From Desulfuromonadales bacterium (GTDB taxonomy: Bacteria; Desulfobacterota; Desulfuromonadia; Desulfuromonadales; BM103): a stretch of DNA of 64,000 nt. Both the position numbers and the translations under genes were made by a program. How positions within the stretch are numbered: position 1 is the stretch's first letter; the number at the start of each line of letters is the position of its first letter. Below are positions 44,040 to 53,921 of the stretch, one piece after another. The notes under the pieces are model-generated. The model was not told where the DNA came from, searched no databases, and saw nothing but the letters and a program-made list of their open reading frames with translations. The stretch is taken from contig JACZKE010000035.1 in NCBI GenBank assembly GCA_014860225.1, forward strand, positions 1 to 64,000, written 5' to 3'.

Positions 44040-45293
44040 ATGAATATCGCAATTCTCACCATAGGCGATGAGCTGCTGAACGGCGATCTGACCGACACCA
44101 ACACTACGGCGATCGCCCGGACATTACTTGAGCATTCCCTGCCGGTGCATGAAGCAAGCACCGTTGGCGACAACGAGGAAGACATTGTTGCCGCGCTGCA
44201 ACGTCTGGCCTCCACGCATGACGTGGTCATCACAACGGGCGGACTTGGACCGACAGACGATGACAGGACCACACGGGCGGCTGCCCGTGCCTTTGAACGC
44301 CCCCTGAGTCTGAATGACAAAGCGCTTACGCAGATCAGGGCCCATTTCAGCTCCCGGCAGCGTGAGATGCATCCACGCAACGAGAAACAGGCCCTGTTGC
44401 CAGGAAGAAGCACTGTTATTGCCAACCCCGACGGGACCGCACCGGGATTCCACCTGCAGAGCAAACGCGCTGATCTTTATTTTCTGCCTGGAGTTCCCCC
44501 GGAAATGCTGGCCATGCTCGATGAATATGTTATCCCCTCATTATTGAAACGCTTCCCCAACCCGCCAGCGCGGGGCCAACGGGTGATGAGTGTCTTTGGC
44601 TTGTCGGAGCCCGAAGTCGAGGCTCGCATCAACGGCAGCAACCTGCCCGACGGGGTCGAATTGGCCTTCAATGTCGATTTTCCGATGGTGCAGGTTAAAC
44701 TGCGCGCCAGAGGGGAAAACGTCCAAAAGCTGCTCGACCGTGCCGAACTGTCAGTGCAAAAGGCGCTGGGCGATCATGTTGTCGGTATCGACAGCGACAC
44801 ACTGGCCGGCACTACGGCACGCATCCTGTCAACAGCCGGTCTCACAATTTCTCTTGCGGAATCATGTACCGGCGGCCTGATCGCCAAGCTGCTTACGGAT
44901 CAACCTGGATCATCGGCGTTTCTGGAACGCAGCATCGTCACATATGCCAACTCTGCCAAGGTAAATTGTCTGCATGTTGCCCGGAAGATTCTTGATCATC
45001 ATGGGGCTGTCAGTGCCGAGTGTGCCACGGCCATGGCCAAAGGTGTACATGCGACAGCTCACACTGACATCAGCCTTGCCGTAACCGGCATTGCCGGACC
45101 CGGGGGCGGCACCGTCGACAAACCGGTCGGCACGGTCTACCTGGCCATGACCAGCCCCTGGCAAGAGCGCGTTGAGCGATTCAATTTTTCAGGAAATCGT
45201 GACCAGGTCCGTCTGCGTACAGCCTGCACGGCCCTGGACTGGCTGCGTCGCCTTGCAATGTCCCGACTTTCCGGTGAAGAGCAGGAGCGTTGA
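44040..45293 (+). CDS. cinA: CinA-like protein (ADP-ribose pyrophosphatase / NMN deamidase type)
   Basis: 417 residues, typical CinA. The N-terminal MoaB/COG1058 domain has AILTIGDELLNGDLTDTN and VVITTGGLGPTDDD; the middle has LPGVPPEMLAML; the C-terminal PncC domain (from about 255) has LAESCTGGLIAKLLTDQPGS and VTGIAGPGGG. It acts in NAD-pool repair by deamidating NMN; the historical name comes from competence. ATG 44040 was chosen over a TTG ten codons earlier, because the family begins MNIAILTIGDEL. The histidine kinase gene starts at its stop. Confidence 0.95.
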   Translation: MNIAILTIGDELLNGDLTDTNTTAIARTLLEHSLPVHEASTVGDNEEDIVAALQRLASTHDVVITTGGLGPTDDDRTTRAAARAFERPLSLNDKALTQIRAHFSSRQREMHPRNEKQALLPGRSTVIANPDGTAPGFHLQSKRADLYFLPGVPPEMLAMLDEYVIPSLLKRFPNPPARGQRVMSVFGLSEPEVEARINGSNLPDGVELAFNVDFPMVQVKLRARGENVQKLLDRAELSVQKALGDHVVGIDSDTLAGTTARILSTAGLTISLAESCTGGLIAKLLTDQPGSSAFLERSIVTYANSAKVNCLHVARKILDHHGAVSAECATAMAKGVHATAHTDISLAVTGIAGPGGGTVDKPVGTVYLAMTSPWQERVERFNFSGNRDQVRLRTACTALDWLRRLAMSRLSGEEQER

Positions 45294-45295
45294 GT

Positions 45296-47248
45296 ATGGA
45301 AGCGCTTGTCCTCACTCTTGCAGGGACTTTCATCATTATAGCCAGCGTCTGGGCAAAACGAAAACAATACCAGACGAAAGAGCTGCAAAAGAAACTGCTG
45401 GCCAGCGAAGTGGCCTGCCAACGGCAGGCTGATCTTCTTGAGAATTTCCGCAGTCGCGACCGACAGTTTATCCAGAACGCTGGCGAGGCTCTGTTTATCT
45501 TTGACCAGGAAGACGGCTCTCTGATAGAGCTCAATCGCCAGGCGGAGGGCCTGCTGGGCTATACCCAGGCGGCATCTACCCATCTCACCTTCAAAGTGCT
45601 CTTCTCGCGTGAACACCAACATCGCGTATTGCGTATGGTCAGCACAGTCGTTAAACAGGGTGAAGCTGAGATCAGCGAGATCAGGTTCCGGCGTAAAGAC
45701 GGCAGCCAGTTCATTGGTGACATCAGAGTGAAGGCCGGGCGTATAAATGATCGCCAGATCATTTACGGCAGCTTCCGGGACATTACCCAGACAACCAACC
45801 TGCAACTCGAGCTGAAACGCCATAACCGGCACCTCAAGCTTCTGAACGAAATCTCTCAACGGGTTGCCGAAGGACATGACCTGCCACACACCCTTGAGAT
45901 CACGCTCGATGAAGTCATCAAAAGCCTTGTCATCTCGGGGGGAGGAATCTTTCTTCTGGAGCAGAGCGGCACGGAGATGACGTTGGCTATCCATCGCAAC
46001 ATCCCCGAGAATGTGGTTGTAGAGCTTGGCCGAATGCAACCGGGGATGGGACTGGTAGGTAAAGTGGTCGAAACCGGTCGCCCGCGCATGTCAGCCAATC
46101 TGCAAAAAGACCATCGTCGAATCTCCAGAGCTGTGTTTGCAGACCACTGGCAAGCATTTTTGGCTGTACCTTTTATTGCCGAAGAAGAAACCCTGGGCGT
46201 ACTCTTTATCTTCGACCGGGGCAGCCGGGTATTCAGTCGCGAAGACGTGCGGCTAATCCAGGCGATCGGCAGACAACTCGGCCCGTTGCTGAAGAATGCT
46301 GAACTTTTTAATGAACTGCAGTGGCAGCACCGTATCAACTTTGCCAGTATGCGTGAACTGGAACGTTCGCGGTCGGCCCTGCGTGACAATCTGCAGCAAC
46401 TCGAACAACATCACCGCGCCCTGCAAAGCCTCAACCAGATGAAAAGCGCTTTCCTGTCACTTGCCTCGCATGAACTGCGCACACCTTTGACAACCATCCT
46501 TTCCGGCGCAGAATTTCTGCAATGTGAAGCCGGGGATGTTGTCGGGGAAAACGGCAAGCGCGCTCTGGATGTCATCATGCACGGCAGCCTTCGCCTCAAT
46601 CACATCGTTGATGACCTTCTTGAAGCAGCCCGGCTCGAAGCAAAAGTTCTCTACATGGCCCAAGAAGCGTTTAGTCCCTTGCCGATGATCAATGAACTCC
46701 TCGCTGATGCCAGACCAAATTGCGAGCTACGCAAATTACATCTTGGCCTGCTGGAGTTTCCAGACGACATCATGATTCGCGGCGATGCACATCATTTGAA
46801 ACGCGCTTTCGGCCGACTGATGGAGAACGCCATGAAGTTTACGCCGGAAGGAGGCCGAATACAGATTACCGGTAGAATCTTGCAACAGCAGGAAGTTTTC
46901 GCCCTCAGTGAAAAGCTGAGAACCTTCTCCGAAAGTTTTTTCGAAGGGGTTCTCTCAGAGAGCTATCTGCAAATCTCAATCAGCGACAGCGGCATCGGCC
47001 TCGAACTGGAAGACCAGATCAGGATTTTTGACAAATTCCAGGAAGTCGGGGACATCTCCGAACATTCGACATCTCAAGCACGGTTTGGCGGCAAGGGCGT
47101 CGGACTCGGCTTGGCCCTGGCCAAGGGCATTATAGAAACCCACGAGGGTCTGGTCTGGGTGGAGAGTGCCGGTCCGTCTCAAGGCAGCTGCTTTTCAGCG
47201 CTTCTGCCACTGACCAGCCATGAAGAGGGGAGATATGTCCTCGGTTAG
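45296..47248 (+). CDS. Membrane-anchored PAS-GAF sensor histidine kinase
   Basis: 650 residues. One N-terminal membrane helix (about 4-20), a PAS domain (about 55-170), GAF (about 185-335), a coiled stretch, HisKA with the phospho-acceptor His392 in SLASHELRTPL, and HATPase (about 490-645) with LMENAMKFTPEGG, ISDSGIGLE and GGKGVGLGLALAKGI. No response regulator is adjacent, so it is an orphan kinase as far as this window shows. ATG 45296 has GGAG upstream and overlaps the end region of cinA. Its stop overlaps the start of thpR, so the three genes are likely one transcript. Signal unknown. Confidence 0.93.
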   Translation: MEALVLTLAGTFIIIASVWAKRKQYQTKELQKKLLASEVACQRQADLLENFRSRDRQFIQNAGEALFIFDQEDGSLIELNRQAEGLLGYTQAASTHLTFKVLFSREHQHRVLRMVSTVVKQGEAEISEIRFRRKDGSQFIGDIRVKAGRINDRQIIYGSFRDITQTTNLQLELKRHNRHLKLLNEISQRVAEGHDLPHTLEITLDEVIKSLVISGGGIFLLEQSGTEMTLAIHRNIPENVVVELGRMQPGMGLVGKVVETGRPRMSANLQKDHRRISRAVFADHWQAFLAVPFIAEEETLGVLFIFDRGSRVFSREDVRLIQAIGRQLGPLLKNAELFNELQWQHRINFASMRELERSRSALRDNLQQLEQHHRALQSLNQMKSAFLSLASHELRTPLTTILSGAEFLQCEAGDVVGENGKRALDVIMHGSLRLNHIVDDLLEAARLEAKVLYMAQEAFSPLPMINELLADARPNCELRKLHLGLLEFPDDIMIRGDAHHLKRAFGRLMENAMKFTPEGGRIQITGRILQQQEVFALSEKLRTFSESFFEGVLSESYLQISISDSGIGLELEDQIRIFDKFQEVGDISEHSTSQARFGGKGVGLGLALAKGIIETHEGLVWVESAGPSQGSCFSALLPLTSHEEGRYVLG

Positions 47249-47816
47249 AGCCTTTCTGGCTATACCCTTGCCTCAGCAATTAAAGGATGCTGTCAAAACC
47301 CTCCAGAGGAATCTCCAGGCACAGATACCGGATGCCCGCTGGGTCCGTCCGGAAAACCTGCACCTGACCTTACATTTCTTCGGTGACGTCGAACAGGAAA
47401 CCCTTGAAAAGATCAAGGTTTCTGTGCTATCCGTTAAAGGCTGTAAACGCCCTTTAACGGTCGAGGTCAAAGGACTTGGCGCTTTCCCCAATTGGCACCG
47501 GCCCCGCATCCTCTGGCTCGATCTGGAGCCCAAAGACCAGCTCCGGCAACTTTATGAAAGTTGCCGGGAACAATTGCAGCACGTTGGACTCGTCACTGAT
47601 TCACGGCCTTATTCTCCGCACTTGACGATCGGTCGACTGCGACAGCGGAAGTCGTGCTTGACAGACCTGAACGCTCTGAACGCCTCAATCGGAGGCAAAC
47701 TAGTTGGCCGGTTTTCAGTTGACAGGCTGATTCTTTTTGAGAGCCGTTTGCATGCAGACGGCGCAGAACATATCCCATTGTTGACGGTGAACCTCGATGA
47801 GAGTAATCACCTGTAG
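47235..47816 (+). CDS. thpR: RNA 2',3'-cyclic phosphodiesterase ThpR
   Basis: 193 residues. Two HxTx motifs of the 2H phosphoesterase family: HLTLHFFG (about 43-50) and HLTIGRL (about 126-132), plus RAFLAIPLP at the N terminus and FSVDRLILFESRL near the end. It opens 2',3'-cyclic phosphates on RNA. ATG 47235 follows GAGGGGAG closely, so it was chosen over the ATG 5 codons earlier. Overlaps the 3' end of the kinase gene. Confidence 0.93.
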   Translation: MSSVRAFLAIPLPQQLKDAVKTLQRNLQAQIPDARWVRPENLHLTLHFFGDVEQETLEKIKVSVLSVKGCKRPLTVEVKGLGAFPNWHRPRILWLDLEPKDQLRQLYESCREQLQHVGLVTDSRPYSPHLTIGRLRQRKSCLTDLNALNASIGGKLVGRFSVDRLILFESRLHADGAEHIPLLTVNLDESNHL

Positions 47817-47850
47817 CAGACAACCGAAGGTTGATACGCTCGCAAAATAT

Positions 47851-47865
47851 CTTAGGATGGCTAAG
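47851..47865. promoter_or_regulatory. Small inverted repeat upstream of recA, candidate operator
   Basis: CTTAG-N5-CTAAG (47851-47865), about 90 bases before the recA start. It is an imperfect candidate for a LexA-type site; the known Geobacter LexA consensus was not found in this gap. No convincing -35/-10 pair was found nearby. Confidence 0.25.
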
Positions 47866-47955
47866 CAAAAAATTTGTCCTGCAACGCTTGCCGGATTTTT
47901 GCGACACCATCAATGTTTATATTGTGTGCATTAGCCCTGTAAGGAGGGACCACTG

Positions 47956-48978
47956 ATGGCAGAGAGTGATCGCAATAGAGCAATCGAACTGGCCATGGGC
48001 CAGATTGAAAAACAGTTCGGCAAAGGCAGCATCATGCGTCTCGGCGAAGATGCCATCCTGCCGGATATCAAAGCAATTTCGACCGGGGCCTTGAGCCTGA
48101 ATATCGCTCTCGGTGTCGGCGGAGTACCATGCGGCCGGATCATCGAGATCTACGGCCCTGAATCTTCAGGGAAGACCACGCTGGCGTTGCACATTGCAGC
48201 CGAGGCGCAGAGGACAGGTGGTGTTGCTGCATTTATCGATGCGGAGCATGCCCTTGACGTCCATTATGCCAAAAAACTCGGCGTCAACACTGATGAGTTA
48301 CTGATATCGCAACCGGATACCGGAGAGCAGGCCCTTGAGATCGTCGAGGTTCTCGTGCGCAGTGGAGCCATCGATGTCATGATAATCGACTCGGTTGCCG
48401 CCCTTGTCCCCCGCGCAGAGATTGAAGGTGAAATGGGCGACTCACACATGGGTCTGCAAGCCCGATTGATGTCGCAGGCTTTGCGGAAATTGACAGGAAC
48501 CATCAGCAAATCGAATTGCTGCGTTATTTTCATCAACCAGATCCGCATGAAGATCGGCGTCATGTTTGGCAATCCCGAGACCACCACCGGCGGCAACGCA
48601 CTGAAATTTTATGCTTCCGTGCGCATGGACATTCGCCGGATCGCTTCACTCAAACAGGGCCAAGACGTCATCGGCAACCGCACCCGGGTAAAAGTTGTCA
48701 AAAACAAGGTTGCCCCTCCCTTTAAGGAAGCTGAGTTTGACATCATGTATGGTACCGGTATCTCACGTGTGGGAGATCTGGTCGATTTGGGTGCTGAATG
48801 CAATATCGTCGAAAAGAGCGGTTCCTGGTTTTCCTACGGGACAGAGCGTATCGGCCAGGGACGCGAGAACGCCAAGCAGTATCTTACCGAACACCCTGAT
48901 ACCGCAGCCGAGATCGAAGCAAAGATTCTTGAGCATTATGGTCTTAAACCTGCCGGTGCCGCATCTAAAGGGAAATAA
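47956..48978 (+). CDS. recA: Recombinase RecA
   Basis: 340 residues. Walker [10 protein letters not shown] (about 69-77), [47 protein letters not shown] and [12 protein letters not shown] are diagnostic. It forms the filament for homologous recombination and SOS signalling. AAGGAGGG precedes the ATG. pilT begins 3 bases after the stop, and recX and alaS follow, so recA is the head of a four-gene run. Confidence 0.98.
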   Translation: MAESDRNRAIELAMGQIEKQFGKGSIMRLGEDAILPDIKAISTGALSLNIALGVGGVPCGRIIEIYGPESSGKTTLALHIAAEAQRTGGVAAFIDAEHALDVHYAKKLGVNTDELLISQPDTGEQALEIVEVLVRSGAIDVMIIDSVAALVPRAEIEGEMGDSHMGLQARLMSQALRKLTGTISKSNCCVIFINQIRMKIGVMFGNPETTTGGNALKFYASVRMDIRRIASLKQGQDVIGNRTRVKVVKNKVAPPFKEAEFDIMYGTGISRVGDLVDLGAECNIVEKSGSWFSYGTERIGQGRENAKQYLTEHPDTAAEIEAKILEHYGLKPAGAASKGK

Positions 48979-48981
48979 TTC

Positions 48982-50109
48982 ATGGAACTCAGTGAAATCC
49001 TGTCAATTGGTCTGAAATCCGGAGCTTCCGACATCCATCTCAAAGCTGGTCTGCCGCCGATCTACCGTATCGACGGCACTCTGCGGCCACTGCCGAAAGC
49101 ACCACGAATCACTCCGGAACAAACCGAGCAGATCACTGCAGAGATCATGAATGACATGCAGAGAGAGCGTTTTGAGAAAGCTTACGAGGTGGACCTGGCT
49201 TACGGAATCCCGGGTTTGGGACGATTCCGTGTCAATGCCTTTACCCAGCGAGGTTCTATTTCTCTGGTGTTCCGCGCCATCCCTTTTGACATCAAAAGCC
49301 TGGACGACCTGCTGTTGCCGGCCGTTATCAAGAAGATGGCCATGGCCAATCGCGGCCTGATCCTGGTGACCGGCGCCACCGGTTCTGGTAAATCAACCAG
49401 TCTTGCGGCGTTGATCGACTATATCAACACCAACCGCAAAGCACACATCGTCACGATCGAAGATCCGGTCGAATTCCTTCATCGTGACAAGAAAAGCATC
49501 ATCAACCAGCGTGAAGTCGGATCCGATACCCAGGGCTTTCAGCCTGCCCTGAAATCAGCTCTGCGCCAGGATCCCGATGTCATTCTGGTCGGTGAGATGC
49601 GTGACCATGAGACCATCGAGACGGCCCTGACAGCGGCCGAAACCGGTCATTTGGTTCTCTCTACCCTGCATACGATCGATGCTACGGAAACGGTCAACCG
49701 GATTATCTCGGTCTTTCCGCCGTTCCAGCAGCGGCAGATACGTATCCAGCTGGCGGCGGTGTTGCGAGGCGTTATTTCCATGCGCCTGGTACCCAGACTC
49801 GACGGCAAGGGCCGTGTTCCTGCCGTGGAGGTTATGGTGGCCTCCGCCCGGGTCCGCCAGATGATCGACGACAAAGACCAGACTAAATCGTTGCCCGAAG
49901 CAATCCAGCAGGGCTATGAATCTTACGGCATGCAGACCTTTGATCAATCGCTGATGGGCCTGCTCAAGAAGAAAATGATCAGCTTCGAAGAAGCCTTGAG
50001 GCAATGCTCCAATCCGGATGATTTCAAGCTCAAGATGTCCGGTGTCTCATCAACCTCAGATCTCTCCTGGGATGCCTTCGACGGCACCGACGACAAAGGT
50101 GACGAATAA
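48982..50109 (+). CDS. pilT: Twitching motility ATPase PilT
   Basis: 375 residues. GASDIHLKAGLPPIYRIDG at the N terminus, Walker A TGATGSGKSTSLAAL (about 130-144), the Asp box VTIEDPVEFLH, the Walker B region DPDVILVGEMRDHETIETAL and the AIRNLIRE-like His box HLVLSTLHT. It is a hexameric retraction ATPase for type IV pili. No other pilus gene is in the window; it sits between recA and recX. Its stop overlaps the likely recX start. Confidence 0.95.
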   Translation: MELSEILSIGLKSGASDIHLKAGLPPIYRIDGTLRPLPKAPRITPEQTEQITAEIMNDMQRERFEKAYEVDLAYGIPGLGRFRVNAFTQRGSISLVFRAIPFDIKSLDDLLLPAVIKKMAMANRGLILVTGATGSGKSTSLAALIDYINTNRKAHIVTIEDPVEFLHRDKKSIINQREVGSDTQGFQPALKSALRQDPDVILVGEMRDHETIETALTAAETGHLVLSTLHTIDATETVNRIISVFPPFQQRQIRIQLAAVLRGVISMRLVPRLDGKGRVPAVEVMVASARVRQMIDDKDQTKSLPEAIQQGYESYGMQTFDQSLMGLLKKKMISFEEALRQCSNPDDFKLKMSGVSSTSDLSWDAFDGTDDKGDE

Positions 50110-50605
50110 AGCCGGGCCGGGAGCAGGCCGGGTCGATCCCTGGCCGGCAGCGCTGCGGTTATTGACAGGCCGCGACTACAGCCTGTCTGGGTTGCGCCGA
50201 AAGTTGTTGGATAAAGGCTTTGCCCCGACAGACGTCGAAGAGGTGTTGCAACGCTGCCTTGAGTTTGGCTATCTGGATGATGCGCGCTATGCCCTGAACC
50301 GGGCAACCAGCTTGATGTCCCAGGGACGTGCAGTCGGCCCCCGCATTCTGGTCGATCTGCAACAGCGCGGTATCAGCGAAGGAGTCGCCTGTCAGGCACT
50401 GGCCAAAGCCCGCGAGGCCTGCGACGAAAACGACCTACTGACATCGCTTTTGGAACGACGGTTTCCTGATTTCAACTACAGCTCGGCGCCGGCAAAAGAA
50501 CGGCGTCGGGTTGTTCATTTTCTCCAGCGGCGTGGCTTTTCCATCGGCCACATTATGGATCAATTGACACGGAAAGGCCTTGAAACACACGATGAAGACC
50601 GGTAG
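50099..50605 (+). CDS. recX: Regulatory protein RecX
   Basis: 168 residues from GTG 50099 (start [10 protein letters not shown]). The frame is open further upstream inside pilT, so the start is uncertain. Three-helix repeats with [32 protein letters not shown] and [14 protein letters not shown] fit RecX, which restrains RecA filaments. It overlaps pilT by 11 bases and alaS by 14. Confidence 0.85.
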   Translation: MTNKAGPGAGRVDPWPAALRLLTGRDYSLSGLRRKLLDKGFAPTDVEEVLQRCLEFGYLDDARYALNRATSLMSQGRAVGPRILVDLQQRGISEGVACQALAKAREACDENDLLTSLLERRFPDFNYSSAPAKERRRVVHFLQRRGFSIGHIMDQLTRKGLETHDEDR

Positions 50606-53240
50606 TGAAATACGTCAGCTTTTTCTGAAGTTTTTTGAAGATCGCGGCCATACAATCGTCGCCTCATCTTCTCTGGTTCCGCACAATGACCCGACCCTGC
50701 TCTTTACCAACGCCGGCATGAACCAGTTCAAGGACTGCTTCCTTGGCCAGGAAAAGCGAGCCTACGTTCGCGCCGCATCCTCACAGAAATGTGTGCGTGC
50801 CGGCGGCAAACACAACGACCTGGAAAATGTCGGCCGCACCGCCCGCCATCACACCTTTTTCGAGATGCTCGGCAATTTCTCCTTCGGCGACTATTTCAAG
50901 AAAGAGGCGATTGCCTACGCCTGGGAATTGCTCACTGTCGATCTGGGGATCGACAAGGACCGTCTCTATGTCTCGGTCTACACCGATGACGACGAAGCCG
51001 CCGCCATCTGGAATGAACAGGAGGGGGTCCCGCGCGAGCGGATCTTCCGCTTTGAAGAAGATAACTTCTGGTCGATGGGTGACACCGGCCCCTGTGGCCC
51101 CTGCTCGGAAATCTTTTACGATAACGGACCGGAAGTCGGTTGCGGTTCTCCTGACTGCACCGTCGGCTGTGACTGCGACCGCTACATGGAGATCTGGAAC
51201 AACGTCTTTATGCAGTTCAACCGCCAGCCTGATGGTGAACTGGTGCCGCTGCCGAAGCCGGCCGTTGACACCGGCATGGGCCTGGAGCGGATCACCACGG
51301 TGATGCAGGGCGTCCAATCGAACTATGACACAGACCTGATCCGGGACATTATCGGCTATATCGAACGGCTTTCAGGGAAACGTTATGGTAGCAGCTCTGA
51401 CGATGACGTCTCCATGCGGGTCATGGCTGATCACAGTCGGGCGACCGCATTCCTGATCGCTGATGGCGTCATGCCAAGCAACGAAGGGCGCGGTTATGTG
51501 CTGCGCCGCATCATGCGCCGGGCCATGCGTCATGCCAAGATGCTCGGGTTTGCCGATCCGGTGCTCTACAAGACAGCCGTTTTTGTTCTCGAATTTATGG
51601 TTGATGCTTACCCGCAGGAAGCTGAACGCAAGGGTTTTGTCGCCAAAATCGTCGAGAAGGAGGAGGAGCGCTTTATCCAGACCCTGGACAATGGTCTGCG
51701 CATGCTCAACGAAGAAGTCGAACGGCGCCGCCGACAGCAGTCAACGGTCATCCCCGGTGATGTGCTTTTCAAGCTGTATGACACCTACGGTTTTCCGACC
51801 GACCTGACGGCTGACATCGTTGAAGCCGAGGGCTTCACTGTCGACGAAGACGGCTTTCAGACCTGCATGGAGGAGCAGCGCAAGAAGGCCCGTCAACATT
51901 GGAAGGGGTCCGGTGAAGAAGCGATCGGTACGGTTTATCGCGAGCTGGTTGAGCAGGGCAACAAAGTGAACTTCAGCGGCTATCATGAGTTGCAGACAAC
52001 CAGCCGCATTACGGCGATCCTGCACGATGGTGAGCAAGTCAGCCGGGCCAGAGCCGGTGAACAGGTAGAGATCATCACCGAAACGACGCCTTTCTACGGC
52101 GAATCGGGCGGCCAGACCGGAGATATCGGCACGATCAGCGCGCCTGGTCTCAAAGTCGACATTTCGGAGACCAGAAAACCACTGCCCGAACTGATCGTCC
52201 ACATCGGCCAGGTGAGCGAGGGGACCCTGCAGATCGGCCAGGAGGTGCACCTCACTGTCGACGCTGAGGCGCGCAAGGCAACAGCCTTGAATCATACTGC
52301 GACCCATATCCTGCAGGCTGTTCTGGTCGAGGTGCTTGGCGACCATGTCAAGCAGGCAGGGTCACTGGTTACACCGGATCGCCTGCGCTTCGATTTCAAT
52401 CATTTTTCGGCAATAACCAACGATGAACTGCGCCAAATCGAAATAGAGGTCAATCGACGCATCCGTGAAAACCAGGCTGTGGAAACCCACGAAATGGCCG
52501 CCGATGAAGCGATTGCTGCAGGGGCAACGGCCCTTTTTGGCGAAAAGTACGGTGAACGAGTGCGGGTCGTCAATCTTGGTGATTTCAGCATGGAACTCTG
52601 CGGCGGGACGCATACTGCCGCTGCCGGCGACATCGGTCTCTTCAAAGTCATTCAGGAATCAGGGATTGCCGCCGGTGTCCGGCGCATTGAAGCCGCTACC
52701 GGTGCGCGGGCTCTGAAACTGATGCAACAGCAGCAGGAGTCCATAGGCCGCTTAGCCGGCCTGGTGAAGAGTGAGCCCTCGCAGCTGGAAACCCGTCTGA
52801 CTAAAATGGTGGAACACCAGAAAGAGCTGGAGCGTGAACTGGCCACCCTGGAGAGCCGACTGAAAGCTGTTCAAGCTGATGACATCATGAACAAAATTCA
52901 GGAGATTGACAGCATCAAGCTGCTGGCCGCTATGGTAGAATCGACGGATGGCAAAGGCTTGCGTGATATGGCCGACAAACTGCGCGACAAAATCGGTTCC
53001 GGAGTGATTGCAATAGGCTGCCCCTATGAAGGCAAGGTCAACCTGCTGGTTGCCGTCACTGCCGATCTGACCGGTCAACTGCATGCCGGTAAACTTGTAG
53101 CAGCCCTGGCTGCTGATGTTGGAGGACGCGGTGGTGGCCGGCCGGACCTTGCCCAGGCAGGCGGCAGCCAGCCGGAGCATCTTGCCAGGGCCTTAGGCAA
53201 GGTTGCCGATCTGGTCCGCAGCACTCTTCTTAATGGCTAG
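50592..53240 (+). CDS. alaS: Alanine-tRNA ligase
   Basis: 882 residues. The class II catalytic core starts [20 protein letters not shown] and has [16 protein letters not shown] and SYDTDLI-like [11 protein letters not shown]; the editing domain has [12 protein letters not shown] and later [16 protein letters not shown] with metal His/Cys; the C-Ala DHHA1 part has [15 protein letters not shown]. It charges tRNA-Ala and clears mischarged Ser/Gly. ATG 50592 lies inside recX; an upstream TTG is possible. A truncated AGTCCGAC repeat follows the stop directly. Confidence 0.97.
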   Translation: MKTGSEIRQLFLKFFEDRGHTIVASSSLVPHNDPTLLFTNAGMNQFKDCFLGQEKRAYVRAASSQKCVRAGGKHNDLENVGRTARHHTFFEMLGNFSFGDYFKKEAIAYAWELLTVDLGIDKDRLYVSVYTDDDEAAAIWNEQEGVPRERIFRFEEDNFWSMGDTGPCGPCSEIFYDNGPEVGCGSPDCTVGCDCDRYMEIWNNVFMQFNRQPDGELVPLPKPAVDTGMGLERITTVMQGVQSNYDTDLIRDIIGYIERLSGKRYGSSSDDDVSMRVMADHSRATAFLIADGVMPSNEGRGYVLRRIMRRAMRHAKMLGFADPVLYKTAVFVLEFMVDAYPQEAERKGFVAKIVEKEEERFIQTLDNGLRMLNEEVERRRRQQSTVIPGDVLFKLYDTYGFPTDLTADIVEAEGFTVDEDGFQTCMEEQRKKARQHWKGSGEEAIGTVYRELVEQGNKVNFSGYHELQTTSRITAILHDGEQVSRARAGEQVEIITETTPFYGESGGQTGDIGTISAPGLKVDISETRKPLPELIVHIGQVSEGTLQIGQEVHLTVDAEARKATALNHTATHILQAVLVEVLGDHVKQAGSLVTPDRLRFDFNHFSAITNDELRQIEIEVNRRIRENQAVETHEMAADEAIAAGATALFGEKYGERVRVVNLGDFSMELCGGTHTAAAGDIGLFKVIQESGIAAGVRRIEAATGARALKLMQQQQESIGRLAGLVKSEPSQLETRLTKMVEHQKELERELATLESRLKAVQADDIMNKIQEIDSIKLLAAMVESTDGKGLRDMADKLRDKIGSGVIAIGCPYEGKVNLLVAVTADLTGQLHAGKLVAALAADVGGRGGGRPDLAQAGGSQPEHLARALGKVADLVRSTLLNG

Positions 53241-53274
53241 CAGTCTGCCGTCCCGTATAGTCCGACAGCCTGCC
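53240..53274 (-). repeat. AGTCCGAC-family element, truncated copy after alaS
   Basis: CCGTCCCGTATAGTCCGACA...GCCTGC, read on the minus strand, matches the left end of the full elements. The outer bases GCAG (53240-53243) and CTGC (53270-53273) still pair. It starts at the last base of the alaS stop codon. The remaining 116 bases to hslV show no repeat. Confidence 0.65.
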
Positions 53275-53390
53275 AGAAAAAACACACTCTGACGCGCTGC
53301 TTTGCTACAATTGCAGCATATGGTTGGAAACGCGGGATGTGAGCCGTTATTGCTCGTAGGGTTACAGAAGACTTTGATAAGAGGTTCAAG

Positions 53391-53921
53391 ATGTTTAAAG
53401 GAACAACCATTCTTTGCGTGCGACGCGGTACTGAAGTCGCCATGGCCGGTGATGGTCAGGTCAGCCTCGGCAATACCATCATGAAGCACACTGCCAGAAA
53501 ACTGCGGCGGGTGTATGATAACCAGGTGATCGCCGGGTTTGCCGGCAGCACGGCCGACGCCTTCACCCTCTTTGAAAAATTTGAGGCCAAGCTGCAGGAG
53601 TATCGCGGCAACCTGCAACGGGCGGCAGTTGAGCTGGCCAAGGAATGGCGCAAAGACCGCATCCTGCGCCATCTGGAGGCCCTTCTGATCGTTGCTGATC
53701 GTGAAACGACCCTGGTGCTCTCTGGAGTCGGTGATGTGATTGAACCGGAACACGGCATCGCCGCGATCGGCTCCGGTGGCACGTTTGCCCAGGCGGCTGC
53801 GCGTGCCCTGACCTGCCACACAGAGCTGTCTATGGCCCAGGTTGCCGAAGAATCTTTGAAGATTGCCGCAGAAATCTGCATTTACACCAACGACCGGATT
53901 ATTGTGGAGACCTTACCTTGA
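53391..53921 (+). CDS. hslV: ATP-dependent protease subunit HslV
   Basis: 176 residues. After a short propeptide (MFKG) the mature N-terminal threonine nucleophile begins [33 protein letters not shown] and [17 protein letters not shown] are further family motifs. It forms the proteasome-like peptidase core of HslUV. AAGAGG precedes the ATG. Overlaps hslU by 4 bases. Confidence 0.97.
   Translation: MFKGTTILCVRRGTEVAMAGDGQVSLGNTIMKHTARKLRRVYDNQVIAGFAGSTADAFTLFEKFEAKLQEYRGNLQRAAVELAKEWRKDRILRHLEALLIVADRETTLVLSGVGDVIEPEHGIAAIGSGGTFAQAAARALTCHTELSMAQVAEESLKIAAEICIYTNDRIIVETLP

Noticed and set aside
47817-47955. LexA box for recA
   Set aside because: Only a weak CTTAG-N5-CTAAG repeat is present; it does not fit the known consensus, so it is listed only as a low-confidence site.
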